Shown piece after piece: positions 6,707 to 15,214 of a DNA stretch of 64,000 nucleotides. How positions within the stretch are numbered: the first letter of the stretch is position 1; each line of letters starts with the position of its first letter. Source of the DNA: Anoxybacillus ayderensis (GTDB taxonomy: Bacteria; Bacillota; Bacilli; Bacillales; Anoxybacillaceae). Made by a program: the position numbers and the translations under genes. The stretch lies in NCBI RefSeq assembly GCF_000833605.1, contig NZ_JXTG01000006.1, forward strand, positions 1 to 64,000, read 5' to 3'. The notes under the pieces are model-generated. The model had not been told where the DNA came from. It saw nothing but the letters and a program-made list of their open reading frames with translations, and did no database searches.

Positions 6707-8902
6707 ATGCTTTCCTTTTTCCATAAATACTACTGCATCAAACAACACGATATAAAAGACTGCGGTCCGGCTTGTTTGGCTACGGTATGCAAACAGTACG
6801 GTTTAAAAGTGCCGATATCGAAAATAAGAGAAGTTGCTGGTACGGATAAGCAAGGGACGAACTTATACGGTTTAATTAAAGCGGCCGAGCAGCTCGGATT
6901 TACGGCAAAAGGGGTTCGCGGTAATCAAGAAAGCCTTTTTCAACCTTTTCCATTGCCAGCGATTGCGCATGTTATTGTGAATCAAAGTCTACTTCATTAC
7001 GTTGTCATTCATAAAATTACAAACAAAGAAATTGTTATTGCCGATCCGGCCGAAGGGTTAAAGAAAATGTCGCCTGAGGAGTTTTTTCAAATATGGACGG
7101 GGATTCTTGTATTGCTCGTGCCAGCTTCGACATTTGAAAAAAGAGACGAAACGAAAGGATTATTTGAGCGTTTCATTGGGATGTTAAAGCCGCAAAAAGG
7201 CATTCTTCTGCAAATTTTTTTAGCGAGTGTTTTATTTACGATACTCGGGGTTGTTGGTTCATTTTATTTTCAGTTTTTGATTGATGATATTTTATCGGAA
7301 AACCTGGAAAAGACGCTACATATTTTATCAATAGGCATGATCGTTTTATATACATTTAAAGTATTGTTGAACGCATTTCGTACATATCTTTTAATTTACT
7401 TAAGCCAAAAGTTAGATCTTGGACTCGTTTTAGGATACTACCATCACGTTTTATCATTGCCGATGAGTTTTTTCAATACGAGAAAAGTAGGGGAAATCAT
7501 TTCGAGGTTAATGGACGCTTCAAAGGTTCGAGATGCGATTTCCGGAGCAACGTTGACGATTATGATTGATACGTTCATGGTCATCATCGGCGGAGCGATT
7601 TTGTATGCACAAAATTCGTTTCTGTTCGGTGTTACAGTGTTGTTAGTTCCGTTATATGCGTTGATTGTATGGGCGTTCCGTAAACCGTTTGAAACGATTA
7701 ATAGAAAAGAAATGGAGAAAAATGCGGAGTTAACATCTTATATTGTAGAGTCAATGAATGGAATTGAAACGGTAAAGGCGTATAATGCGGAAGAAGAAGC
7801 GAAGTTTAAAACAGAGCAAAAGTTTATTTCGTTTCTAAAGACTGTATTTTCGCATGGGATGATGAACAATTTCCAATCATCATTAAAAACATATTTGCAA
7901 CTTGTCGGAGGAATCATCATTCTTTGGGTCGGGGCAAATGAAGTGCTAAAAGGAAACATGACGGTCGGGCAACTGATTGCCTATAACGCTTTATTAGCTT
8001 ATTTTCTTGAACCGATTCAAAATTTAATTAACTTACAGCCGATGATTCAATCAGCTGTTGTTGCGGCAGATCGATTAGGGGAAATTTTAGATTTAGAAAT
8101 CGAAAAATCAAACAATGAAGAGAAAAAAATAAAAGTGGAAAGTTTAAAAGGCGACATTGTTATGAGAGATTTACAATTTCGCTATGGGACAAGAGATGTC
8201 GTATTGAAAAATATTAACCTTCATATCCGTCAAGGTGAAAAAATAGCACTCGTCGGCGAGAGCGGTTCGGGAAAGACGACGCTTGTGAAGCTGCTTATGC
8301 GGTTTTATGACTATGAAAAAGGAGATATTTTAATTAATGATATCAATATTAAGGATATGGACTTAGAAAGATTAAGACGAAAAATTGCGTACATTCCACA
8401 AGAAAACTTTTTCTTTAGCGGGACGATTCAAGAAAATTTATGTTTAGGCGTGGAGCAAGAAGTTTCGTTAGAGGAAATTATTGCTGCAGCGAAAGCGTGT
8501 CATGCCCATGAATTTATTAATCAACTGCCGTTACGTTATCAAACGATGCTTGAGGAAAACGCGTCTAATTTATCTGGCGGACAAAAACAGCGTCTAGCGA
8601 TCGCAAGAGCGATTTTAAGAAAGCCTGATATTTTAATAATGGACGAAGCGACGAGCAATCTTGATTCGACAACAGAAAAAGCGATATCTGAAACGATTTA
8701 TGAATATTGCAGTGAGATAACGACTATTATTATCGCCCATCGCTTAAGTACAATTATGAGATGCGACAAAATTTATGTGATGGAGCATGGGGTAATTATT
8801 GAAACAGGGACACATGATGAACTAATGAACATGAAAGGGAAGTACTATGAACTATGGAAAAATCAAATCCCGAGTGAACCAAGTCCAATTGCAACAATGT
8901 AA
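6707..8902 (+). CDS. ABC transporter with N-terminal C39 peptidase (peptide exporter)
   Basis: The protein has 731 residues, the usual length of a bacteriocin processing exporter. Peptidase C39 domain: Q13 and nucleophile C19 in QHDIKDCGPACL, His in LLHYVVIH and Asp in IADPAEG. A six-helix membrane domain (about 160-430) follows, then the ATPase domain with Walker A GESGSGKTT, signature LSGGQKQR, Walker B ILIMDEATSNLD and a switch His in IIAHRLST. It should cut the precursor after the Gly-Gly and export the core across the membrane. GAGGTG lies 8 bases before the ATG. The stop lies 12 bases before the adaptor start. Confidence 0.95.
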   Translation: MLSFFHKYYCIKQHDIKDCGPACLATVCKQYGLKVPISKIREVAGTDKQGTNLYGLIKAAEQLGFTAKGVRGNQESLFQPFPLPAIAHVIVNQSLLHYVVIHKITNKEIVIADPAEGLKKMSPEEFFQIWTGILVLLVPASTFEKRDETKGLFERFIGMLKPQKGILLQIFLASVLFTILGVVGSFYFQFLIDDILSENLEKTLHILSIGMIVLYTFKVLLNAFRTYLLIYLSQKLDLGLVLGYYHHVLSLPMSFFNTRKVGEIISRLMDASKVRDAISGATLTIMIDTFMVIIGGAILYAQNSFLFGVTVLLVPLYALIVWAFRKPFETINRKEMEKNAELTSYIVESMNGIETVKAYNAEEEAKFKTEQKFISFLKTVFSHGMMNNFQSSLKTYLQLVGGIIILWVGANEVLKGNMTVGQLIAYNALLAYFLEPIQNLINLQPMIQSAVVAADRLGEILDLEIEKSNNEEKKIKVESLKGDIVMRDLQFRYGTRDVVLKNINLHIRQGEKIALVGESGSGKTTLVKLLMRFYDYEKGDILINDINIKDMDLERLRRKIAYIPQENFFFSGTIQENLCLGVEQEVSLEEIIAAAKACHAHEFINQLPLRYQTMLEENASNLSGGQKQRLAIARAILRKPDILIMDEATSNLDSTTEKAISETIYEYCSEITTIIIAHRLSTIMRCDKIYVMEHGVIIETGTHDELMNMKGKYYELWKNQIPSEPSPIATM

Positions 8903-8914
8903 AGGGTGTTAAAC

Positions 8915-10573
8915 ATGAACGCTTATATACGAGAAATGAATGAGTTAACGGATAGCAGAGAATTGCTAGAAGCAAAACCACATCCGTTTGTTCCTGTTTT
9001 TATTTCTTTGTTATGTTTGTTTGTTGTCTCGTTTATTATCTGGGCTTATTTCGGTGAAATGGACATTGTAGCAAAAGGGAAAGCAGTTGTTCGACCAAAC
9101 GAAAACGTTAGTACGATCCAAACACCTGTATCTGCAAAAGTGGAACGTGTGAACTACGTTCAAGGGGAAAAAGTACACAAGGGGGAGGTATTGCTTGAGC
9201 TAGATGCAAGCGAACTTGACGTTCAAAAACAAACCATTGAGCAACAGCTCCAAGAAGCTCAAGAAGAGTTAGAGCAACTGCGCACGTTTAAAAAAAGTGT
9301 TGAGCAACATAAAAACTTGTTTGCGAAAAACGATAATGACTATTATGAAGCATACATGAAGTACGCAGTAGACTATGAAAAGTTAAGTGGTGAATTGAAA
9401 CAAATTCGTCTTAGATTAATGAAAGAAAAACAAGATGTGAATCGTTCGCAAAACGAAACGAAAGAAAAAGAACAAGTGCTGTTTGCCACACAAAAAGAGC
9501 AAGAGCTTACGATCCAATCGTTATATAAAGAAATCGCACGCTTAAGTGATACTGTCCGTGATCTGCAATTACTTGAAAAGTGTTATTTAGAAAATAAAAA
9601 TTACTTTACGAATGCAACGTCTGTTTATGCAAATCAATATATGGACTTTCAAAATACTGTTCTTAAACTGCAAAAAACAGTACAGCAAAAGAAAGATGAG
9701 TATGACAGATTGATCTTTTTAGGAGAGCAATATGTTCCAAAGAGTAAGATTGAGCAAAGCAAAATAGAGTATGAAATGGCTAAATTAGAGTTGGAAAATT
9801 ATATGAATGGGAAATTACAATCGGTTCGGTTAGATATAGAGAGGAATAAGCAGAAGTTGAATGAACTCACTATTCAATTACAAAAATTGCAAAAGGCGAG
9901 TACAATCGAGCCACAGTTACAAGGTATTCAATCATTAAAAAAAGACTTGCAGCAGAAAACGAAATCGCTATATCAAGAAATTTCTTTGCAGCAGGAGCTG
10001 GAGGAAATCTCATTAGCAAAATTTAAGACAGATAAATTAGTAGAGATTAATGAAGCGATAAAGCAACAGGAAAAGCTAGTGAAAGATCTTGAAGGAAAGA
10101 AAAAAGACATTGAAGTTCAACTTCGAAACTATCGCATTATTGCACCGATTAATGGAGTCGTTAATATTATAAAGGACGTAAATGAGGGAGATATTATTCA
10201 CCCAAATGATCCGATTTTAACAGTCATTCCAGATCGACAGTCTCAATACAAGATGATTATTTATGTATCGAATAAAGATATAAGCAAAACTAAAATAGGT
10301 GCTAAAGTAAGCTATCATTTTGCTGCTCTCCCATATCGAGAATATGGAGAGGTCGAGGGAAGAATTGTGCGAATAAGCACAGATTCAACGGTTAATCCAG
10401 AGGATGGGATAAGCTACTATATCGTGGAAGCAACAGTTCCAAATGAAAGCTTACAAAGTTATAAAGGGAAAAAGGCGAAGATTAAAGTTGGAATGCAAGC
10501 AGAAGCATTTGTTGTTACAGATTCGAAAAAAATTCTACATTATCTTTTAGAAAAGATAAATTTGAAAGAATAG
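8915..10573 (+). CDS. HlyD-family secretion adaptor (membrane fusion protein)
   Basis: The protein is about 552 residues: one N-terminal membrane anchor (PFVPVFISLLCLFVVSFIIWAYF region), a split biotinyl-lipoyl-like domain (VNYVQGEKVHKGEVLLELD and, near the C-terminus, RIIAPINGVVNIIKDVNEGDI) and a long central coiled coil (about 110-420). ATG 8915 is chosen because AAAGGG precedes it by 8 bases; a GTG at 8906 overlaps that site. HlyD-like adaptors link ABC exporters to downstream channel components, which is notable given the TolC-like gene at 11319. Confidence 0.9.
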   Translation: MNAYIREMNELTDSRELLEAKPHPFVPVFISLLCLFVVSFIIWAYFGEMDIVAKGKAVVRPNENVSTIQTPVSAKVERVNYVQGEKVHKGEVLLELDASELDVQKQTIEQQLQEAQEELEQLRTFKKSVEQHKNLFAKNDNDYYEAYMKYAVDYEKLSGELKQIRLRLMKEKQDVNRSQNETKEKEQVLFATQKEQELTIQSLYKEIARLSDTVRDLQLLEKCYLENKNYFTNATSVYANQYMDFQNTVLKLQKTVQQKKDEYDRLIFLGEQYVPKSKIEQSKIEYEMAKLELENYMNGKLQSVRLDIERNKQKLNELTIQLQKLQKASTIEPQLQGIQSLKKDLQQKTKSLYQEISLQQELEEISLAKFKTDKLVEINEAIKQQEKLVKDLEGKKKDIEVQLRNYRIIAPINGVVNIIKDVNEGDIIHPNDPILTVIPDRQSQYKMIIYVSNKDISKTKIGAKVSYHFAALPYREYGEVEGRIVRISTDSTVNPEDGISYYIVEATVPNESLQSYKGKKAKIKVGMQAEAFVVTDSKKILHYLLEKINLKE

Positions 10574-10583
10574 GAGTGGAAAC

Positions 10584-11306
10584 ATGAGTGAATTACTGCA
10601 AAAAGAGCAAGAACAAACAACAGTCATAGAAGGAAGAGAAGATGTGTTGTCTTGGAAAACGATGATTTTATTTTTTCTTTCGTTTTTTGGAATGTCTTTT
10701 GCAGTCGGCTTTATTTTAGGCATTATCGGTGGTGTAACAAACAATGAAGGAATTATGAATATATTTGAAGGGTATATGGGACTTCTTTTTGATGCGCTTA
10801 TGTTTGTTGTTGCCCTCTTTTTATTTAAAAAAGTTCGTGCTTTTCTTAAAGGAGGTTTTGACAAAAAAGCAATTTATGAAGGAAAAACGTATTTGTATAT
10901 CATACTGGCGATTTTTGTAACATTTACGGTGCAATTTCTTTCATTCCGTATAATTGGATTTGAAAATCCGGAAGCACAAGAGAAAGTAATGGGACTACAA
11001 GGAGCACAAAGTACTCTCGATTTCGTTCTGATGGGGTTAGCTGTTATCCTTTTATCGCCAATTAAAGAAGAACTTTTGTTCCGTGGTGTTCTTCATCGTT
11101 TTCTAGAGAAAAAGTATCATTTTTATGTGGGGCTTATTATATCGTCTATTTTATTTGGTCTAGCACACTTTGGTTATCCTGTAAATGGAGCGATTATGGG
11201 GGTAATTACTGTCATACTTTATCGATTAACGCAGTCATTATACACTTCAATTATTTATCATGTCATTTGGAACGCTTTTGTTTTTAGTACGATATTGCTT
11301 AGTTAG
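10584..11306 (+). CDS. CPBP-family intramembrane protease
   Basis: The protein has 240 residues with about six to seven membrane segments. The CPBP (CAAX protease/bacteriocin-processing) motifs are present: EELLFRG (EExxxR), FGLAHFG with the second-site His, and YHVIWN (HxxxN). Such proteins occur in bacteriocin loci, where they serve in immunity or peptide processing; which role applies here is unknown. ATAGGAG precedes the ATG, and spacing to both neighbours is short, so it is in the same operon as the exporter. Confidence 0.9.
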   Translation: MSELLQKEQEQTTVIEGREDVLSWKTMILFFLSFFGMSFAVGFILGIIGGVTNNEGIMNIFEGYMGLLFDALMFVVALFLFKKVRAFLKGGFDKKAIYEGKTYLYIILAIFVTFTVQFLSFRIIGFENPEAQEKVMGLQGAQSTLDFVLMGLAVILLSPIKEELLFRGVLHRFLEKKYHFYVGLIISSILFGLAHFGYPVNGAIMGVITVILYRLTQSLYTSIIYHVIWNAFVFSTILLS

Positions 11307-11318
11307 GGGAGAAGTTAG

Positions 11319-12590
11319 TTGAGGATGAAGCTAAGTTTTATTTTACTCATATTTGTTCTTTACCCTATGCATGTAAGGGCAAGTGAAGTAAGTCCAAGAC
11401 AATTGACATTGGATGATGTTTTATACGAAGGTGTGAATCAATCAAACGATATTCTCGTTTATACGTATAAATGGGCAATGCTAAATGCGCAAAAAGAAGC
11501 CGTTCGTGAAAGTCTAAATGAGCTAAAGGAACCGACATTAGAGCCGTTAAAATTGTTACCAACGACGAGAGAGTATTTTTTGACACTATATCCAAACTAT
11601 GAGCAAGCAACTGAAGAAGAAAAACAAGTGATTGATCAACAAATTGCTATTCAAATAGCTATTAACCAATCGCTTAATATAATCATTCAGCAAAACTACC
11701 AAGCCTCTCAAGAGCAGTTAAAGGCTTTGCAAAAAGATATACAGGAAAAGAAGAAGCAGTTAGCATCGCTAATAAAAGAATTAGAAAGTAGCCAAAATAT
11801 AACAAAAATTGATGAACAAGAAGCAAAGGAGTTTATTCGCTATCAACTTGCGAAAAATTATATTTCCGTTTTGTCATACGATGAACAAATCGCTTATTTA
11901 CAAAAAGAGATTCAATTTTTAGCTGAAGATATGAAGCGAGTAGAAGCAATGGTCGAAATAGGAGAGGTGAGTAAAGACGAGTTGAGGAAAAAGCAACGAG
12001 AATGGAAAAATAAGAAGAAGGAGCTAGAACATGTTCAAAAAGAAAGAGTAATGTTAGAGTTTCAACTAAAGATAGATTTAAATGTTCCGCAGGCACAGCC
12101 AGTGACGTTTCAATCTATCCCTAGTTCTTTTTTGCGTAAAATAGAAACTCCAAAAGATGTGAAAAGTCTCGTTTACCGTTCTTTCCTTTACTTAAAAAAG
12201 CAAGAAAACTTAAAATTAGCAAATGACAAAAAAGGGCAGGCAGCCAACCAAATCGAAAAGCAGCAGATGGAACAGTATGTGAAAATGTCAGAGGCACAAT
12301 TGAATGCGGTAGCGAAAAATGTAGAAAGGTTTTTAGCAAAACGATATGATGAATTTGATCGTTCATATGCGAAATACGAAGATGCATACGATGTGTATCA
12401 ACAAATGTTGTCAGAGCAAGACTATTACGAAAAACAATGGAAAATCGGTTTGATCTCTGAACATGACTACAAAGCACGCATGTTGAATATTGACAAAGCG
12501 AAGAGAGATTACATGTTAGAATTCATGTCGTATTGTTTACTACAGATAGAGGAGAAACAGTTTCACAATGGATATATTCCTTTGTTGTGA
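11319..12590 (+). CDS. Secreted coiled-coil protein resembling TolC/outer-membrane efflux proteins
   Basis: The protein has 423 residues with an N-terminal signal peptide (MKLSFILLIFVLYPMHVRAS) and then almost wholly helical, Gln/Glu/Lys-rich sequence. The start LTLDDVLYEGVNQSNDI resembles the opening of TolC repeats. VEIGEVSKDELRKKQREWK matches the conserved TolC turn of the type GxxSxxDLxxAxxxxxxA, and YEKQWKIGLISEHDYKA is a second such turn near the C-terminus. TTG 11319 has AGGGGAGAAG upstream. It ends the exporter operon. In a monoderm there is no outer membrane, so a periplasm-spanning or wall-crossing role next to the HlyD-like adaptor is inference. Confidence 0.7.
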   Translation: MRMKLSFILLIFVLYPMHVRASEVSPRQLTLDDVLYEGVNQSNDILVYTYKWAMLNAQKEAVRESLNELKEPTLEPLKLLPTTREYFLTLYPNYEQATEEEKQVIDQQIAIQIAINQSLNIIIQQNYQASQEQLKALQKDIQEKKKQLASLIKELESSQNITKIDEQEAKEFIRYQLAKNYISVLSYDEQIAYLQKEIQFLAEDMKRVEAMVEIGEVSKDELRKKQREWKNKKKELEHVQKERVMLEFQLKIDLNVPQAQPVTFQSIPSSFLRKIETPKDVKSLVYRSFLYLKKQENLKLANDKKGQAANQIEKQQMEQYVKMSEAQLNAVAKNVERFLAKRYDEFDRSYAKYEDAYDVYQQMLSEQDYYEKQWKIGLISEHDYKARMLNIDKAKRDYMLEFMSYCLLQIEEKQFHNGYIPLL

Positions 12591-12627
12591 GAGGGGAACC
12601 CAAAAAGTAACGAGGTTCTCCTTTTTA
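12591..12627 (+). terminator. Terminator of the bacteriocin operon
   Basis: AGGGGAACC (12592-12600) pairs with GGTTCTCCT (12614-12622) and is followed by TTTTT, immediately after the stop of the last operon gene. Confidence 0.75.
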
Positions 12628-12715
12628 TAACCATATATACATGTATGAAAGAACCTTTACATAACAAAGAATGACTCGAAGCATGGGGGAGGTGAAACGT
12701 CCCCAATTACAACTC

Positions 12716-12901
12716 CTAGTTCATCCTCATTGACATGTCCATCAGCACGTTTCTTGCTTCCTTGCCTGTCATTTTCTTCGGTGCAAGGTTTACAATTATA
12801 AAGTCAATTCCTGTGTTAAGAACGTTATCAATGAAGGTCCAGCAAACCCTCCCCCATATATCTACTCATTTGTGTTCATTTAGTTCTACATGGTTGTTCA
12901 T
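12716..12901 (-). pseudogene. Small broken gene of unknown function
   Basis: An ATG at 12901 has a strong AAGGGAG site 8 bases upstream, but the frame meets TGA at 12868-12866 after 11 codons. The same frame then stays open to TAG at 12716 and encodes a protein-like segment (FIDNVLNTGIDFIIVNLAPK, then KMTGKEARNVLMD). The whole would be about 61 residues. It looks like a small gene disabled by one nonsense change; no family was recognised. The remainder of the 12628-13079 interval shows nothing else that can be supported. Confidence 0.35.
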
Positions 12902-13079
12902 AATTGATCTCCCTTCTTTGGAATAAAATATGGATAAGTTGGAAAACGACCTCACCGTTTCATCACATTTTTTTATAGAAAAGAGTGGCGGAAAAATGGG
13001 GGGATGATCAACTGGATATATATGATTCCTTTAATGGTAAATGAAGAGTCCAGTGAAAGGAAATTTTGATATAGGCAAA

Positions 13080-13106
13080 GGAAGGTTTCCGTATAGGAGA
13101 CCTTCC
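13080..13106 (-). terminator. Hairpin downstream of the stalk-domain protein gene
   Basis: GGAAGGTTTCC (13080-13090) pairs with GGAGACCTTCC (13096-13106) with one G-T position, just beyond the minus-strand gene ending at 13123. The T-run on the minus strand is short, so termination is probable rather than certain. Confidence 0.55.
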
Positions 13107-13122
13107 CTATATTTATACATAT

Positions 13123-14955
13123 TTACTTCACCGTCGAAACTTCAACCCCAAGTGGCAGTGCAGCTCCGCCTGCATGCATAAATTCAAGCGAGATCATGTC
13201 TTGATTTGAAAAGACGATATAGTCGACAGATGCGGATTGTGTAAATGGCTGAAGCGGCGGGATGACATAGACGACACCGTTTACTTTTACAGCCCCACAA
13301 TATGACCCGCCGCGGGCGCTAAAACGGAGGCGAACCGTTTGTATTTCCCCCGTTTCATTTTGAATCGGAAGCGATAGACGGTACGTTAAGCCGTAATGAC
13401 CGGGATTGTGCACCGTTTCGGTCGGGTCGCTTAATGCATTGGCAACGGAAAGAAGATGATCTGTTTTTCCGTTTGATATGCTGTAGGCGACTGGTTCGTT
13501 ATCGATCGTATATGTCGGCAACGTGGCTTCTAACGTTGTTCCTTTCCATACGCCGCGCGGATGAGTCGCATAAGAATCAAGCGGTGCGAGCGTAGGAGAA
13601 ATCGTTGAGAAATTCGCTGACGAGCTTGTGACGACTGTGCGAATGCGATAGTTTCCTGTACCGTTGTTTTCTTGCTGAATGGTGAAGTCATATAAAAATC
13701 CGAGCAGTTGGTTGTTTGACACATCAAACGCTTGAATGACTGCGCCCGTTCCTGCTTTCACTTTCACCGTTGGTGCGGTTGTGAGCGCTTGTCGTAGCAC
13801 CGTTTCAGCCAGTGGTAAACCGACATCGTAATGTCCCCAACTGTTTGGACTTGTTCGGGATGTTCCTTTTATATTCGTGACAATGATGTCGTTAGAAGAA
13901 CGATTGTCAACAATAATGGCGACAGTGGCGCGAGTGCCTAAGTTGTTGACGTGCCAGCCAAATACGCGATGGTCCATCGTTCCTTGTTGTCCTTGCACGT
14001 GATCAAGTGCTAACGTCGCTTGCTGATTTGGCACAGAAACAGGTGTTAACACTTCTGGGTTGTCGCTTATTAATAGACGACGGTCATCAGCCATTTTTGG
14101 TGTTGTCACGTGCTGTGGGACAGCAATTGAAGTTTCGGCGATTGGCAGTAACGGACTGCGAAACGTCGTTCGAGGAATCGAGAAAAATAAATCGTTATTT
14201 CCGTTTCGAGTCATTTGTGCGCCAAAAACAGTCATGACCCATGAAGCGGATACGTACCATTCATCGTTTAGTCGAATTGGTGCAAGCGGTGCGACAATTT
14301 CATGATCGTCAACGATTAATTGTTTTTTTCCTGCCGTAATTGACATTTGGCCACGGGATAAGCGAACGATCATCGTTTCCTCTGTTTCAATCCAATCAAC
14401 ATTGACATCGATCGCTGTTAACAATTTTTTTAATGGAACATATGTATATACCCCATCCGTCATGGTGTTGTTTGTAACTTTCGTTTGATTCACGTACACT
14501 GCTCCAGCACTTGTCTGGAGGGTTGACCAAGAGATGCGCACCTCTTTTCCAGTCCATTGCACGTTCGCGTCAAGCGCTTCAGCGACAAAGCGAACAGGAA
14601 CGAATGTGCGTCCTCGATAAATGATTGGAGGGGAATCAAGCGTGACCGTTTGATCGTTGATTGTCGCCGTTGTTGATTGGACGGTAAGAAAAATCACTTT
14701 TTTATTTTTTTGAACGGTCACTTGTTTTGTATTGGCGTTCCAAAAAATATTGGCCCCCATCGATTGAGAAATCGCCCGAAATGGCACAAGAACGCGATTG
14801 TTCACCATAATCGGCGAAGTATCTGTTTGTATTGTCTTTCCGTTTGCTGTAATTGGGATATGCATAGGCCGAATGCTTGTTGCCTCGGTAGCTGTTGGCA
14901 TAGATGAAAAGATCATGAGGGCAACGAGTGCATATCCAACGATTTTTTTTAACAA
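13123..14955 (-). CDS. Secreted copper amine oxidase N-terminal (stalk) domain protein
   Basis: The protein is about 610 residues with a signal peptide (YALVALMIFSSMPTATEA). Two to three tandem stalk domains of the copper-amine-oxidase-N type cover about residues 35-260, with NNRVLVPFRAISQSMGANIFWN, RGRTFVPVRFVAEALDANVQW and a weaker third copy. The remaining 300 residues are beta-rich and contain no recognisable enzyme motif, so the name should not imply oxidase activity. A TTG at 14955 is preferred because GGAAGGAG lies 8 bases before it; a GTG at 14964 overlaps that site. It is probably a wall- or polymer-binding envelope protein. Confidence 0.8.
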   Translation of the reverse strand: MLKKIVGYALVALMIFSSMPTATEATSIRPMHIPITANGKTIQTDTSPIMVNNRVLVPFRAISQSMGANIFWNANTKQVTVQKNKKVIFLTVQSTTATINDQTVTLDSPPIIYRGRTFVPVRFVAEALDANVQWTGKEVRISWSTLQTSAGAVYVNQTKVTNNTMTDGVYTYVPLKKLLTAIDVNVDWIETEETMIVRLSRGQMSITAGKKQLIVDDHEIVAPLAPIRLNDEWYVSASWVMTVFGAQMTRNGNNDLFFSIPRTTFRSPLLPIAETSIAVPQHVTTPKMADDRRLLISDNPEVLTPVSVPNQQATLALDHVQGQQGTMDHRVFGWHVNNLGTRATVAIIVDNRSSNDIIVTNIKGTSRTSPNSWGHYDVGLPLAETVLRQALTTAPTVKVKAGTGAVIQAFDVSNNQLLGFLYDFTIQQENNGTGNYRIRTVVTSSSANFSTISPTLAPLDSYATHPRGVWKGTTLEATLPTYTIDNEPVAYSISNGKTDHLLSVANALSDPTETVHNPGHYGLTYRLSLPIQNETGEIQTVRLRFSARGGSYCGAVKVNGVVYVIPPLQPFTQSASVDYIVFSNQDMISLEFMHAGGAALPLGVEVSTVK

Positions 14956-15025
14956 CGTAATCACTCCTTCCCATGGTATTATACCATAGGACTTCCTTTT
15001 GTCACGTATTTTGGAATTTGAAGTA

Positions 15026-15053
15026 AAAAAAGACGCCCGTGTGGACGTCTTTT
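15026..15053. terminator. Bidirectional hairpin
   Basis: AAAAAGACG and CGTCTTTT flank a 10-base loop (CCCGTGTGGA), with A- and T-runs on either side. It separates the stalk-protein gene from the protease transcription unit. Confidence 0.5.
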
Positions 15054-15148
15054 ATTTCTACTTGATTATGAATCTATGAAATGATAACAAAATTCATAAA
15101 ATGTTAAAAAACTTTTATTTTTTAGTTAAATGACTACTTTTATACAAG

Positions 15149-15174
15149 TGTCGTTTTTGTCTATTCATGTCGAA
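15149..15174 (+). promoter_or_regulatory. Spo0A-box-like sites upstream of the SLH subtilase
   Basis: TGTCGTT (from 15149) and a perfect TGTCGAA 0A box (15168-15174) lie 40-65 bases before the protease start. TGTCGAA is the known core of Spo0A binding sites; binding here is inferred from sequence only. Confidence 0.4.
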
Positions 15175-15214
15175 GTGGACGCGATACAATGGAAGTACGT
15201 AGGAGGTGGCAAGT

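Noticed and set aside
13123-14955. Copper amine oxidase enzyme
   Set aside because: Only the N-terminal stalk domain is present; no catalytic quinone motif or copper ligands of the enzyme were seen.
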